DNA from: Paramoeba atlantica
Taxonomy: Eukaryota > Discosea
Direction of reading: 5' to 3'
Assembly (NCBI GenBank): GCA_977017575.1
Contig: CDRNVI010000042.1
Location: 1 to 64,000, forward strand
DNA length: 64,000 nucleotides
The notes beneath the pieces were generated by a model. That model was given only the letters and a program-made list of their open reading frames with translations, made no database searches and was not told where the DNA came from. Below, piece after piece: positions 52,783 through 62,487 of the stretch. The position numbers and the translations under genes are program-made. How positions within the stretch are numbered: position 1 is the stretch's first letter; each line of letters starts with the position of its first letter.

Positions 52783-55700
52783 TCATTTCTTTGGTGTTCG
52801 TAATGCGTTGTTAGTGCGCGATCTATCGTCTTTCCACTGACGCTTTTCTGTCTTTTTGACGCAGTTCTCTCTTGTACTGAGTGTTTTTTGACGTGACCCC
52901 TTTGTGTCCAGACTTTCATAGCTTGGCTCATCATTCTCCTGGTATAACTGATTACTCCTCTTTCTTTGCGGAGCTCTAAATTTAACCCGATCACTAATAA
53001 CAATACGTGCTATATGAGGCAACTGTTGCTTTGACTCAATGTCTTTTAGCCTTTTTGTGTTGTTGGAGTGTACGCGTTCTTGTGATCTTGTGCGTTTCGT
53101 TTCCGTTTCTATCTCTGTACGTTTGCCTTTGCTAACTGTCCTACTTTTTGGCAATATTTTTACGTGCTCACCATGGGCGCATATTTGGCTAGAGGTTACC
53201 GATTTAAGTTTGCGCTGCATTTTGCTGCCATTAGAATCACCATTGGTATGGTTTTTGCGCTTGTCTTCTGCATGAGGAATCTCGCCGTAGAATCTCAAAG
53301 CCTTTTCTCCCTTGCTTATTTTACTTGCTTGTTTAGCCACCCAGTCTGCCATATAATTATGTGGATTTTCGTTATGCGCTTTAACTTTTACGCAGTAGAA
53401 GCGCTTTGTCCCTCTTAGCGAAATATATGTTTCTTGCAATTTCTGAAGTATAGCGCCTCCCTCAAACGATTTAAATCCTATGAATCTGAACCTATGGATA
53501 GCTCCATGAAAGAAATCCCAAACATACTCAGAGTCCGTGTGCAAAATGACATCTCCGTCGTAGGACAATGCGATGAGAAGAGCCTCGTGCGCGGCAAAGG
53601 ATTCGATTTCCTGAATAGATTGAGAGAATTCATGAGGAGGTTTTAACCCAAGAGATATAGAGGGCTGGCGGCGGCGTAGGCAGACTACCCCACAACCTGT
53701 GTGAGTTTCATCCTTTTTAACGATTCGTGCTCCATCTGTATAAATGTGTGTTTCATTTGGCCCGATTGGAAATGGTTGCCGCCCTTCTTCAATGTATTGT
53801 AGAGTTTCGTAGCACCCCTTGTTTACCCCCTTTACCAAAAGATTTTCCCATAGTTTTGAAGTTGTTTTAGTGTACGATGGCCTGGGTTCAAGCTGATTTT
53901 GAAGATTTTCAAGTTTCTTGCACCATTGAGACCGATTTTGACCAAGTTTTAGAATCTCAGATACGTCAGAATGTAACTCTTTTGCACATCTTTCTGATAG
54001 CGAGGGCTTGGAACTCTCATCATTCGTTCTCCATAGTACGGCAGTTACGAATGGAGTAGGGTGACGAATAAGGTGGCCTACTAGCGAGGCACGTTGTAAT
54101 TGTATCACAGTATTGGGCTTTAGGTCAGTGGGGTAAAGAGAGTCTACTCTGCAATGCGCCTCTTTCGAGCACTTGACTCCCAATACGACCCTCCTCATTC
54201 TGTTCATTTGGACTTCCACTTCATGTAGCTCTTTCTGATTTAAATTCCAAGTCCCTGGATTATAATAGACCACTGATTGAACGAGAGACTTAAAGATGTG
54301 TAATTTGCTTTTTGGTGATATAGTAGCACTCCATATGGCTTTGAGTTTGTGCATTATTGCCCAACCTAATCGTACACGTTCTTGTGAGTTTGAGCTGCGA
54401 TCCTCCTCGTTCTGAGTGCTACCCAAGTAGCGATAAGATATAACTTTTGGTATATCGCCGAGTGTCGCTACTTGCAAAGGTCTTCCATCATCCTTAACTT
54501 TACCTAGTGTCATCCATGCCGTTTTGTTTGGTCCGACATTTATTTTCAAATTAGCTTTTTCTGCGGAAGTTTTAAGTTTGTGCAACATTGTGCTTAGCTC
54601 CTCCTTGGATTCGGAGAAGAGAACTATATCATCAGCATAATTTATATCAGATACACGCAGTTCCTTTAGGCCTCTGCTCCTAGTTCCTGAGCTATGTGTC
54701 ACAAGCCCTAAGCGATTTATGTCGATAGATTCAACCAAAATACGATCAAGAACCATAATAAACAGGTATGGGGCCAGAACGTCACCTTGAAGAGTCCCCT
54801 GTAAAAGTGGAAATGAGTCTGTATTACCGTATGGTGTTTTCACGTGCGATTTGAGATTTTGATAAATACACATGATCGTAGAACTGAGATTTTCGGGAAT
54901 ATCGAAAGCACGTAATGTCTCTTTTATCGCAGCGAATGATAATGAAGGAAAGGCTTGTTGGAAGTCGACGAAACAGACGAACACCCCAGCCCCTCGGCGC
55001 GATTTTTCCATTATTTCTAAAAACGTTGCCTGAGCGCCAGCTGTTGAGCGGTTAGGTCGAAAGCCGAATTGATTCCCGCGAAGCGAACTTTCCACTGCTG
55101 GTTGTATTCTGTCTAAAATGATTCGATTCAAAATCTTCACTACATGATTCACAAGACAGATTGGTCTCCAATTTGTGAGTGAGCGCAAGTTACCTTTCTT
55201 TGGCAATGGGACCTGCAATATCGATTTCCAAGATTCATCCGCTTTTCCGGTTTTTCGTACTTCGTTCATTATATCCAGGAGAGCATTACGCAAATCTTGA
55301 TCAGCTGAAATAGCACGTAGAGCTTCAACCGGGATATTATCATCGCCTGTAGCTTTTCCTGACTTAATCTTTACCATCGCAGCAGTTAGTTCCTCCACTC
55401 GAAATTCACCATCATCAATTTTTGCCAGTCGTTTTGGTGCAGTAGGTAAATTTATTGCTTCATGACCTTTGTAAGTACTACCCCCTACCATGCTGAAATG
55501 ATTCTTCACTATATTAAGGCTGCTGTTTACCGTAGTTGAAAATAGCGGAAAATCTTGCTTCTTGTCCCCTACAATTTTTCGAATTGTTCTGTACGCGGAT
55601 TTTGGAGTTGATTTAAGCTCTTTTTCCAGGGCGTCGCACTCATTTATAATAGAGGAGTCGAGCTTTTCAGAGAATTCTTTTGATGCAGTAGCAAACATAG

Positions 55701-57252
55701 TTTTATTGCCCACGATCTTCAGCAGAGACTTCATGTCAAATTCGGATAGATCTGTTTCAGCATCAATGCGAATTTCTTTTGCGTTACTAGTTTTCTTGGG
55801 CAGACTAGATGCGGACACTCTAACAGCAGAAGAGAGTCTTGTCCAAGATATTTCTCTGGCCTTATCTATTTCCATTTTTGGCGCGTTTTCGGACTTCTCA
55901 TCCTCCGACCGAATTCTTTTTGGCACAGATTTCAATGATTCCTTTACTTTCGAAACAAACTTATTTCGGATTTCATCATTTTTCAATGCCTCCCAAAAAG
56001 GCTTTTGTTGAGATAGTTTTTGATTTTTCCATCGAAAATTGAAGTTCGATGTCAAAGCACAATGTCTGGTAGGTATGGGTGCGATGTGGCATTTCGTGGA
56101 TCGTATAGAAGAGAAAAACCTTTTGTTAACAACGATGTGGTCAAGTTGCTTGGTCATTCCCTCTGGATGCCGACGCGTTTTAGGAAACCTATACGTCCAT
56201 TTTCTTCTTGCACAACAGCCTTCATGTACAGATTGAGCTCCAAGCGAGCATAGTAGCTTTCGTAACTGTTTTGCACGCTTTGTATAACATTTTCTCCCCC
56301 CTGGGTTGAGTAGCGGCGAATTTAGATCTCCACTAATGATTCTTACCGTACTATCATCGTCATACCATGCATCGAATAAGTCTTCGTCAAAACTTTGTTG
56401 CGTCGATTTGTTAGCTTTCGCTGTAGGTGAATAGACGTTGTAAATGCAGGCTTTCGTTTCACCTAGAATGAAGTGTCCACTCATAATGCGATCGCTAATC
56501 TTCTGAACAGATAGAGGTTTAGTGCTCAAAAATGCCATGCCATTGTACCCGTTGATTGCACTCATCAGGTAGAGGTGAAGTGAGATGCCGTTTAAAAAGA
56601 GCTGCCTATGTAAAATAGAATCCTTATCATCAAATTTTAACCTTGTTTCCTGAAGCGCCATGAGGTCAACATGTTGACTCCTCATGAAACCTGCCACTTG
56701 ATATAGTCTAATCGACTTCCGAAGCGTGAAAGTATCAGTCGCTTTGACTTTCAAGGTGTCCACGTTTAGGGTACTTATCGTAAAACCCCCTCTCTTAGCA
56801 TTCTTCTCGGATCCCTGACCCCGGTAGCCACTTCGAGGACAGTTGGTGCGTTTCCTATTCCGTTTGGATTTCCATTTTCCCAAGAAACCTACCCTACCAC
56901 CCAGAATTTGAACTCGTTCATCTTTCGGAGGAAACAGGAAAAGGCGATCATCCACTAAATCATACTTCACTAGACGTCTACCGTCCGGAAGTATAGATTT
57001 AACAGTCCCCTCCCACAACCTCGTACGTAAATCATATGACATGCTCCAGGCAACAGCAAAGCGTTTTCCAGGAGAAAAAAGACATGACATTCGAAACAGG
57101 TCCCGCGGCCGGAGTTTCGCTACTCCCCATTTCCGCTTTTTAGGTAGAAACAGGTTTCCCCGACAACACGTGGCCAATCGGAGTTTTTCTTTGACCGCCA
57201 AGAAACCCCCAAAAGGTCCGGACGCCTCCGCCCAATTATTATTAATTGCCAT
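52783..57252 (-). CDS. APE LINE polyprotein: barrel module, EEP endonuclease, RT, RNase H
   Basis: 1489 codons, no break. The first ATG is 57252, at the satellite edge; M55 (57090, MSCLFSPGKRF) is an alternative start and fits the domain better. Order: barrel-like module (55-120, RFAVAWSMS ... LFLFPPKDERVQIL); AP-type endonuclease (157-405: E202 in LQETRLK, GDLN 308-311, D371-H372 in LDHI, H397); RT (620-900: FGFRPNRSTAGAQ, FVDFQQAFPS with catalytic Asp, LQGTLQGDVLAP, Y-A-D-D 872-875); RNase H (1168-1312: D1174, E1218, D1241, D1304). The C-terminal 170 residues are Lys/Arg/Ser-rich without zinc fingers. Endonuclease-RT-RNase H resembles trypanosome ingi/L1Tc. All catalytic residues are present, so this copy could be active. 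Confidence 0.93.
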   Translation of the reverse strand: MAINNNWAEASGPFGGFLAVKEKLRLATCCRGNLFLPKKRKWGVAKLRPRDLFRMSCLFSPGKRFAVAWSMSYDLRTRLWEGTVKSILPDGRRLVKYDLVDDRLFLFPPKDERVQILGGRVGFLGKWKSKRNRKRTNCPRSGYRGQGSEKNAKRGGFTISTLNVDTLKVKATDTFTLRKSIRLYQVAGFMRSQHVDLMALQETRLKFDDKDSILHRQLFLNGISLHLYLMSAINGYNGMAFLSTKPLSVQKISDRIMSGHFILGETKACIYNVYSPTAKANKSTQQSFDEDLFDAWYDDDSTVRIISGDLNSPLLNPGGRKCYTKRAKQLRKLLCSLGAQSVHEGCCARRKWTYRFPKTRRHPEGMTKQLDHIVVNKRFFSSIRSTKCHIAPIPTRHCALTSNFNFRWKNQKLSQQKPFWEALKNDEIRNKFVSKVKESLKSVPKRIRSEDEKSENAPKMEIDKAREISWTRLSSAVRVSASSLPKKTSNAKEIRIDAETDLSEFDMKSLLKIVGNKTMFATASKEFSEKLDSSIINECDALEKELKSTPKSAYRTIRKIVGDKKQDFPLFSTTVNSSLNIVKNHFSMVGGSTYKGHEAINLPTAPKRLAKIDDGEFRVEELTAAMVKIKSGKATGDDNIPVEALRAISADQDLRNALLDIMNEVRKTGKADESWKSILQVPLPKKGNLRSLTNWRPICLVNHVVKILNRIILDRIQPAVESSLRGNQFGFRPNRSTAGAQATFLEIMEKSRRGAGVFVCFVDFQQAFPSLSFAAIKETLRAFDIPENLSSTIMCIYQNLKSHVKTPYGNTDSFPLLQGTLQGDVLAPYLFIMVLDRILVESIDINRLGLVTHSSGTRSRGLKELRVSDINYADDIVLFSESKEELSTMLHKLKTSAEKANLKINVGPNKTAWMTLGKVKDDGRPLQVATLGDIPKVISYRYLGSTQNEEDRSSNSQERVRLGWAIMHKLKAIWSATISPKSKLHIFKSLVQSVVYYNPGTWNLNQKELHEVEVQMNRMRRVVLGVKCSKEAHCRVDSLYPTDLKPNTVIQLQRASLVGHLIRHPTPFVTAVLWRTNDESSKPSLSERCAKELHSDVSEILKLGQNRSQWCKKLENLQNQLEPRPSYTKTTSKLWENLLVKGVNKGCYETLQYIEEGRQPFPIGPNETHIYTDGARIVKKDETHTGCGVVCLRRRQPSISLGLKPPHEFSQSIQEIESFAAHEALLIALSYDGDVILHTDSEYVWDFFHGAIHRFRFIGFKSFEGGAILQKLQETYISLRGTKRFYCVKVKAHNENPHNYMADWVAKQASKISKGEKALRFYGEIPHAEDKRKNHTNGDSNGSKMQRKLKSVTSSQICAHGEHVKILPKSRTVSKGKRTEIETETKRTRSQERVHSNNTKRLKDIESKQQLPHIARIVISDRVKFRAPQRKRSNQLYQENDEPSYESLDTKGSRQKTLSTRENCVKKTEKRQWKDDRSRTNNALRTPKK

Positions 57253-59142
57253 TAATAAAAATTGTTACCTTAATAAAAATTGTTACCTTAATAAAAATTG
57301 TTACCTTAATAAAAATTGTTACCTTAATAAAAATTGTTACCTTAATAAAAATTGTTACCTTAATAAAAATTGTTACCTTAATAAAAATTGTTACCTTAAT
57401 AAAAATTGTTACCTTAATAAAAATTGTTACCTTAATAAAAATTGTTACCTTAATAAAAATTGTTACCTTAATAAAAATTGTTACCTTAATAAAAATTGTT
57501 ACCTTAATAAAAATTGTTACCTTAATAAAAATTGTTACCTTAATAAAAATTGTTACCTTAATAAAAATTGTTACCTTAATAAAAATTGTTACCTTAAGAA
57601 AAATTGTTACCTTAATAAAAATTGTTACCTTAATAAAAATTGTTACCTTAATAAAAATTGTTACCTTAATAAAAATTGTTACCTTAATAAAAATTGTTAC
57701 CTTAATAAAAATTGTTACCTTAATAAAAATTGTTACCTTAATAAAAATTGTTACCTTAATAAAAATTGTTACCTTAATAAAAATTGTTACCTTAATAAAA
57801 ATTGTTACCTTAATAAAAATTGTTACCTTAATAAAAATTGTTACCTTAATAAAAATTGTTACCTTAATAAAAATTGTTACCTTAATAAAAATTGTTACCT
57901 TAATAAAATTGTTACCTTAATAAAAATTGTTACCTTAATAAAAATTGTTACCTTAATAAAAATTGTTACCTTAATAAAAATTGTTACCTTAATAAAAATT
58001 GTTACCTTAATAAAAATTGTTACCTTAATAAAAATTGTTACCTTAATAAAAATTGTTACCTTAATAAAAATTGTTACCTTAATAAAAATTGTTACCTTAA
58101 TAAAAATTGTTACCTTAATAAAAATTGTTACCTTAATAAAAATTGTTACCTTAATAAAAATTGTTACCTTAATAAAAATTGTTACCTTAATAAAAATTGT
58201 TACCTTAATAAAAATTGTTACCTTAATAAAAATTGTTACCTTAATAAAAATTGTTACCTTAATAAAAATTGTTACCTTAATAAAAATTGTTACCTTAATA
58301 AAAATTGTTACCTTAATAAAAATTGTTACCTTAATAAAAATTGTTACCTTAATAAAAATTGTTACCTTAATAAAAATTGTTACCTTAATAAAAATTGTTA
58401 CCTTAATAAAAATTGTTACCTTTATAAAAATTGTTACCTTAATAAAAATTGTTACCATTAATAAAAATTGTTACCTTAATAAAAATTGTTACCTTAATAA
58501 AAATTGTTACCTTAATAAAAATTGTTACCTTAATAAAAATTGTTACCTTAATAAAAATTGTTACCTTAATAAAAATTGTTACCTTAATAAAAATTGTTAC
58601 CTTAATAAAAATTGTTACCTTAATAAAAATTGTTACCTTAATAAAAATTGTTACCTTAATAAAAATTGTTACCTTAATAAAAATTGTTACCCTTAATAAA
58701 AATTGTTACCTTAATAAAAATTGTTACCTTAATAAAAATTGTTACCTTAATAAAAATTGTTACCTTAATAAAAATTGTTACCATTAATAAAAATTGTTAC
58801 CTTAATAAAAATTGTTACCTTAATAAAAATTGTTACCTTAATAAAAATTGTTACCTTAATAAAAATTGTTACCTTAATAAAAATTGTTACCTTAATAAAA
58901 ATTGTTACCTTAATAAAAATTGTTACCTTAATAAAAATTGTTACCTTAATAAAAATTGTTACCTTAATAAAAATTGTTACCTTAATAAAAATTGTTACCT
59001 TAATAAAAATTGTTACCTTAATAAAAATTGTTACCTTAATAAAAATTGTTACCTTAATAAAAATTGTTACCTTAATAAAAATTGTTACCTTAATAAAAAT
59101 TGTTACCTTAATAAAAATTGTTACCTTAATAAAAATTGTTAC
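57253..59142. repeat. 18-bp satellite (TTAATAAAAATTGTTACC)n
   Basis: About 105 units in perfect register except a handful of variants (near 57598, 57907, 58431, 58457, 58691, 58781). As the period is six codons, all frames of one strand stay open (NCYLNK or IVTLIK repeats), giving false ORFs up to 551 codons. The array abuts the ATG of the APE LINE on the minus strand and lies inside the element, so it would be in its 5' leader. Confidence 0.95.
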
Positions 59143-60852
59143 CTGCCTTCTTGCTGGCATAGTTTGGGAGTGTCGACTCTCAGCTTCAACGGTTTTAGCA
59201 CCTCAGCTGCAACGGACCAAGTCTTCTAGGGTGTTATCCCCTCGAGCGGACTTGGCTCCTCAGCTTCAACAGGCCAAACCTCAGCTTCAACGAACTCGTA
59301 TCTCTCCAAATTGTTACCCTAGCCCCGTTATCATGGGCTAGTTGCAAGCCGCAGAAAAAAAGAAAAAAGTACGTTCAAAAAAGCGTGAATGACGCCTACC
59401 CTAGGCACCGGGTATTACCGTACTCCGTGGGTGGTACGCTGTCAGTCGCGCGCAGACTTTCCCAGTGGGATGCCGCACTCGCAGATAGACAAGCAATACC
59501 TGTCAGGTTGCGTGGTCTGACTTGTCATCCGTGACTTCAATGCCCGATGGATTCGCATCCTGGGGCAAAGAAGTAGTGGAACAGTCGTTATATTCTGTTC
59601 CACCACCAGGGATGACTCACGCTAGGGTGTGTGGAGCTTGCGAGGCTCTCTCACCAGCGGGGCTCACAATGGAGCTCGACCAGTGCCCTTCACAATTTAA
59701 ATTTTTGCATATGGATACTACCCTAGTTTCTTCCGGCTTACGTTGTATGTCGGATGATGGGACTTAGCGATCCCAGCCTCCCGAGCTAACTCACCCGGCG
59801 TCGCATAACAAGACGCTAAATAGCTAGGGTGAGCACGATGAAAACAATATGGACGACACTACCCGGTGCCAGCAAAACGAGGCACTAAATAATTAGGGTA
59901 GATGCCATTCCGACAATGCAGAATGGGTGGCACCGCCCGGTACCGAATATATAACAAGGTACTAAGAAACTAGGGTGGGTGCCATTCGGTCAAATTTTTG
60001 GAATGTGTGATGTGTTTTTTTTTATATCCACCCTCAAAAGATAGAGTGGTTTTTTTTGGTCAAGGGGCGCCTTATTTGCATTACCTAAGACGCAGGGGTA
60101 TAGCGCACCCCACCTCCCTAGCTGTAACCTAACTCCTCTCCAAGCGGAGGTCAGCCGTAGCTTGCTATGGCTGGCTCTCCGGATACGTCGCAAGACGTAT
60201 TCGGACTGCCCGTTTGGGGAGTTGAGGGGCCATAACTCTTCGGAGTCAAAAGGCCCAATACATCATCATCATCACCCTAGTTTCTTGGCGTCTTGTTTTG
60301 CTGACACCGGGTAGCTCCACACAAGGGGCCGGGGAGGGGAACGGCGACTGGGGGGACGGAGAAAGGGCCGGCGAAGCGGGGACGAAAGAAGGCGGCGAAA
60401 ACGGGGCGGAAATGGTGGCGGCAAAGGGAGCGGCGGAAGGGGAGGCGGGGCGAGAGGCGTGGCGGGTGGCGCGGTGGGAGCTTGGCGGTTGGCGCGGCGG
60501 GAGCGCGGCGGGGGGCGCGACAGGGGCGCGGCGGGTGGCGCGGCGGGAGCGCGGCGGGCGCGCGGCGGGTGGCGCGGCGGGGGCGCGGCGGGTGGCGCGG
60601 TGGGAGCGATGCGGGGAGCGCGGCGGCGCATGGGGTAGCTCAAGCTCCCTCCCCAAGAGGGGGGGCGAAACAGGTCGCGGGAAGGGCGACGCAGCAGGGT
60701 GGAGGGGACGGCGAAGGGGGCGGCGCTAGGGGGTGAAGTGGGCGGCGGAAGGGGGGCTTAATATCCCCAGGGGTGAAGGGGTGCATGGGGGAAATTGATT
60801 GATTTGATTATCGGTATGCAACAAGGTACAAGGTACAACAAGGTACAGGCAA
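59143..60852 (-). other. APE LINE 5' region: hairpin repeats, GC-rich block, SL remnants
   Basis: 59143-59158 repeats the 3' UTR block TGCCTTCTTGCTGGCA. 59790-59990 carries three ~70-bp units of the covarying hairpin repeat, and another unit lies at 60283-60310. 60120-60250 has further stems (GGATACGTCGCAAGACGTATTC). 60310-60730 is over 75% GC with GGTGGCGCGGCG repeats; minus-strand ORFs there (60246-60656, 60272-60643) are Pro/Ala/Arg low complexity and could be a short upstream ORF or nothing. 60819-60848 holds two SL 3'-end copies next to the target duplication. Confidence 0.6.
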
Positions 60853-61777
60853 CGAATCAGTAAATGATGGCCCCGCAACGGAGGCTATGCTCAATCAGAA
60901 GACGTATCAAGAGCTGACAAAGAAAAACGAGGAGTTGGCACCTTTGGTAAAGGCGTGCAGTGAAAAGGGTAATCACGATTGGTTGCAAGGAAAAACGAGA
61001 TATATTCCATCATCTCAATTCTCTCTAATGGTGATGGCACGACTTGGTCTTGCGCACAAAAGTATACCGGACAAAATCATATGCCCTGGATGCAAAATGA
61101 TTCTCGAATCAAAACACTTTCTAGCACACTTGCTCGGTTGCGTTAAATGCACAGGCGCAAATGCGACAACGCGACATCATGCTCTCGTTCGTCATATTTA
61201 CGACCTCTGTCTTCAGACCGGAGTCCCATGCGAGCGGGAACCGAGACAATTCACTACTTATCGATGCCTGAAATGTAATGAATCGGTGAATGAACAGCGC
61301 AAACATGAACGTCAGAAAAAGTGTGGAACCGCATCATTCCATCGCAACAACAACAACAACATTCCATCGCAGCGGGCCAGACTTAGCAATTTACTGGGCG
61401 TCCGGTGAGATATTCTATGACCTCACTATCATAAATGAAATATCCAAGACGAATCTCGGTAAACGGAGCACTCAGCTAATGCAGGAAGCCGGAAAACGCA
61501 AAGTCGACACGTATGTTAACTCGGATCTAATACCTCATGAAAAATTTACATGCGTATCAATACTCGCCGGAGGAGCAATGAACAAAAGTGGCCTGGCTCT
61601 CCTGAAATCTCTGGCCGATGCTAGCGGGCGTGATCGCGATATCGTTGTGCAAGATTTCATAATGCACCTCCAGGAGTTAAACGGCACTGCTGTGTTCTCA
61701 AATGAGCAAAGCACTATCGTAGGTCAAATAGTAAATATATAGAATTATAAGATTTAGCTTACAAAGACGCGTAAGCT
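60853..61777 (+). pseudogene. LINE L16, right part: endonuclease region and 3' UTR start
   Basis: Continues L16 after the APE LINE: MLNQKTYQELTKKNEEL, Cys-His motif (CPGCKMILESKHFLAHLLGC), then endonuclease in a second frame (HRSGPDLAIYWASGEIFYDL). Nearly identical to L7 (32763-33655), with a handful of substitutions. Broken by the tail-only insertion at 61347-61359 (plus its target duplication) and by a shift near the C-terminus (LNGTAVFSN). The 3' UTR hairpin GCTTAC...GTAAGC is cut at 61777 by solo terminus F. Confidence 0.88.
61335..61371 (+). mobile_element. Tail-only LINE insertion with 12-bp target duplication
   Basis: CATTCCATCGCA (61335-61346), then ACAACAACAACAA, then CATTCCATCGCA again (61360-61371). 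L7 has a single CTTCCATCGCA at this place. The (AAC)n run equals the tail of the APE LINE. This is a target-primed insertion in which only the 3' tail was copied. Confidence 0.8.
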
Positions 61778-62263
61778 AGAAGTATACGTTTAGAAATTTA
61801 GGATGATTGACATAATGGCCCTTCGGGGCACATAATATTTATATTATGATTTGTTTTTACAGATTGTGGCCCCGAAAGGGGCACCCGTTGTTAGATGTAA
61901 TGAGATTTATAATTTAGTAGTACTCGGGATGAAGTCATATATATTGTTTTTGTGTATAGCGACACTCCTTCTTTTACCCTTTTCAAATTGCGCCCACCCA
62001 CCAACCCCCAACCATTTCGCGGAGTTGGTGGACGGGATGCCCGTTCGTAAGTTTGAGGAGTTGTTGACTGGGTTTCTGTGATTGTTTTTATTATAATGGC
62101 CAGGTACCTTGATAATTCGTCAGATAGATATAGTTTATTGGAAACTAAAAATAGTCGGGATGATTGGACTGAAACTTTCATTGAAGCGATATATTACTAG
62201 GAAAATTGGTTTTAACATGGTTTACTTTCATTATGATGCAGGGGAGAGAAGACGTTGATTTCT
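61778..62263 (+). mobile_element. Solo YR terminus F (A2-linker-B2) in a LINE 3' UTR
   Basis: Starts AGAAGTATACG, with hairpins GGCCC-TTCG-GGGC (61817) and GCCCC-GAAA-GGGGC (61875), linker CCCACCCACCAACCCCCAAC, B segment, and ends GATTTCT. The flanks GTAAGCT and TAGTTAG join into the intact L7-type UTR, so insertion was precise with no target duplication. It is comparable to a solo LTR: recombination between split repeats would remove the genes. A pyrimidine-AG acceptor (TTTTTACAG, 61861) is present. Confidence 0.78.
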
Positions 62264-62487
62264 TAGTTAGAACTACCCCCATACAATGGGGGGTAGCGCC
62301 AATACGAAATACTTGTAGACATTTCCAGGTTAGCGTATTTATTTATCTATTTATTTATTTATTTACTTGTAAGTTCTGTTCTAGTTATTTTTGGAGGTAG
62401 TTTCTCTCACGAGAGAAGGGGGGAAGGTGATTTTTCGCCCGTGGCTTCCTGTCATAGGATTTCACAGGAGAAATGCCTCCAAGAAGC
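62264..62487 (+). ncRNA. L16 3' UTR end with terminal module
   Basis: Second C/G stem (CTACCCCC...GGGGGGTAG), TTTA-rich stretch, and the 88-nt terminal module (62393-62480) ending AGGAGAAATGCCTCC. Matches L14's 3' end closely. It abuts the minus-strand LINE head L17. Confidence 0.65.

Larger units (their letters stand above)
52084..60852 (-). mobile_element. Complete APE-type LINE (ingi/L1Tc-like) with target duplication and SL head
   Basis: An 8.8-kb minus-strand insertion in LINE L16, flanked by identical 32-bp target duplications (52052-52083, 60853-60884). 5' end: SL fragments (CTGTACCTTGTTG, partly doubled, 60848-60819). Then a GC-rich leader, hairpin repeats, an 18-bp satellite, a single 1489-codon ORF, a structured 3' UTR, (ATTGT)n and a short (AAC)n tail at 52089-52100. 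SL at the head plus a target duplication shows that this copy was made from a trans-spliced transcript and is close to full length. Confidence 0.85.

Noticed and set aside
57041-59341. Long ORFs (up to 551 codons) of NCYLNK / IVTLIK / TIFIKV repeats on both strands
   Set aside because: They are by-products of an 18-bp satellite whose period is a multiple of three.
60246-60736. Ala/Arg/Gly-rich ORFs on both strands
   Set aside because: Produced by GGTGGCGCGGCG repeats; the composition is what the DNA dictates, with no conserved motif.
62393-62480. HDV-like or hammerhead ribozyme
   Set aside because: End pairing encloses the whole module, unlike the HDV P1 topology, and no hammerhead core (CUGAUGA with GAA) is present.
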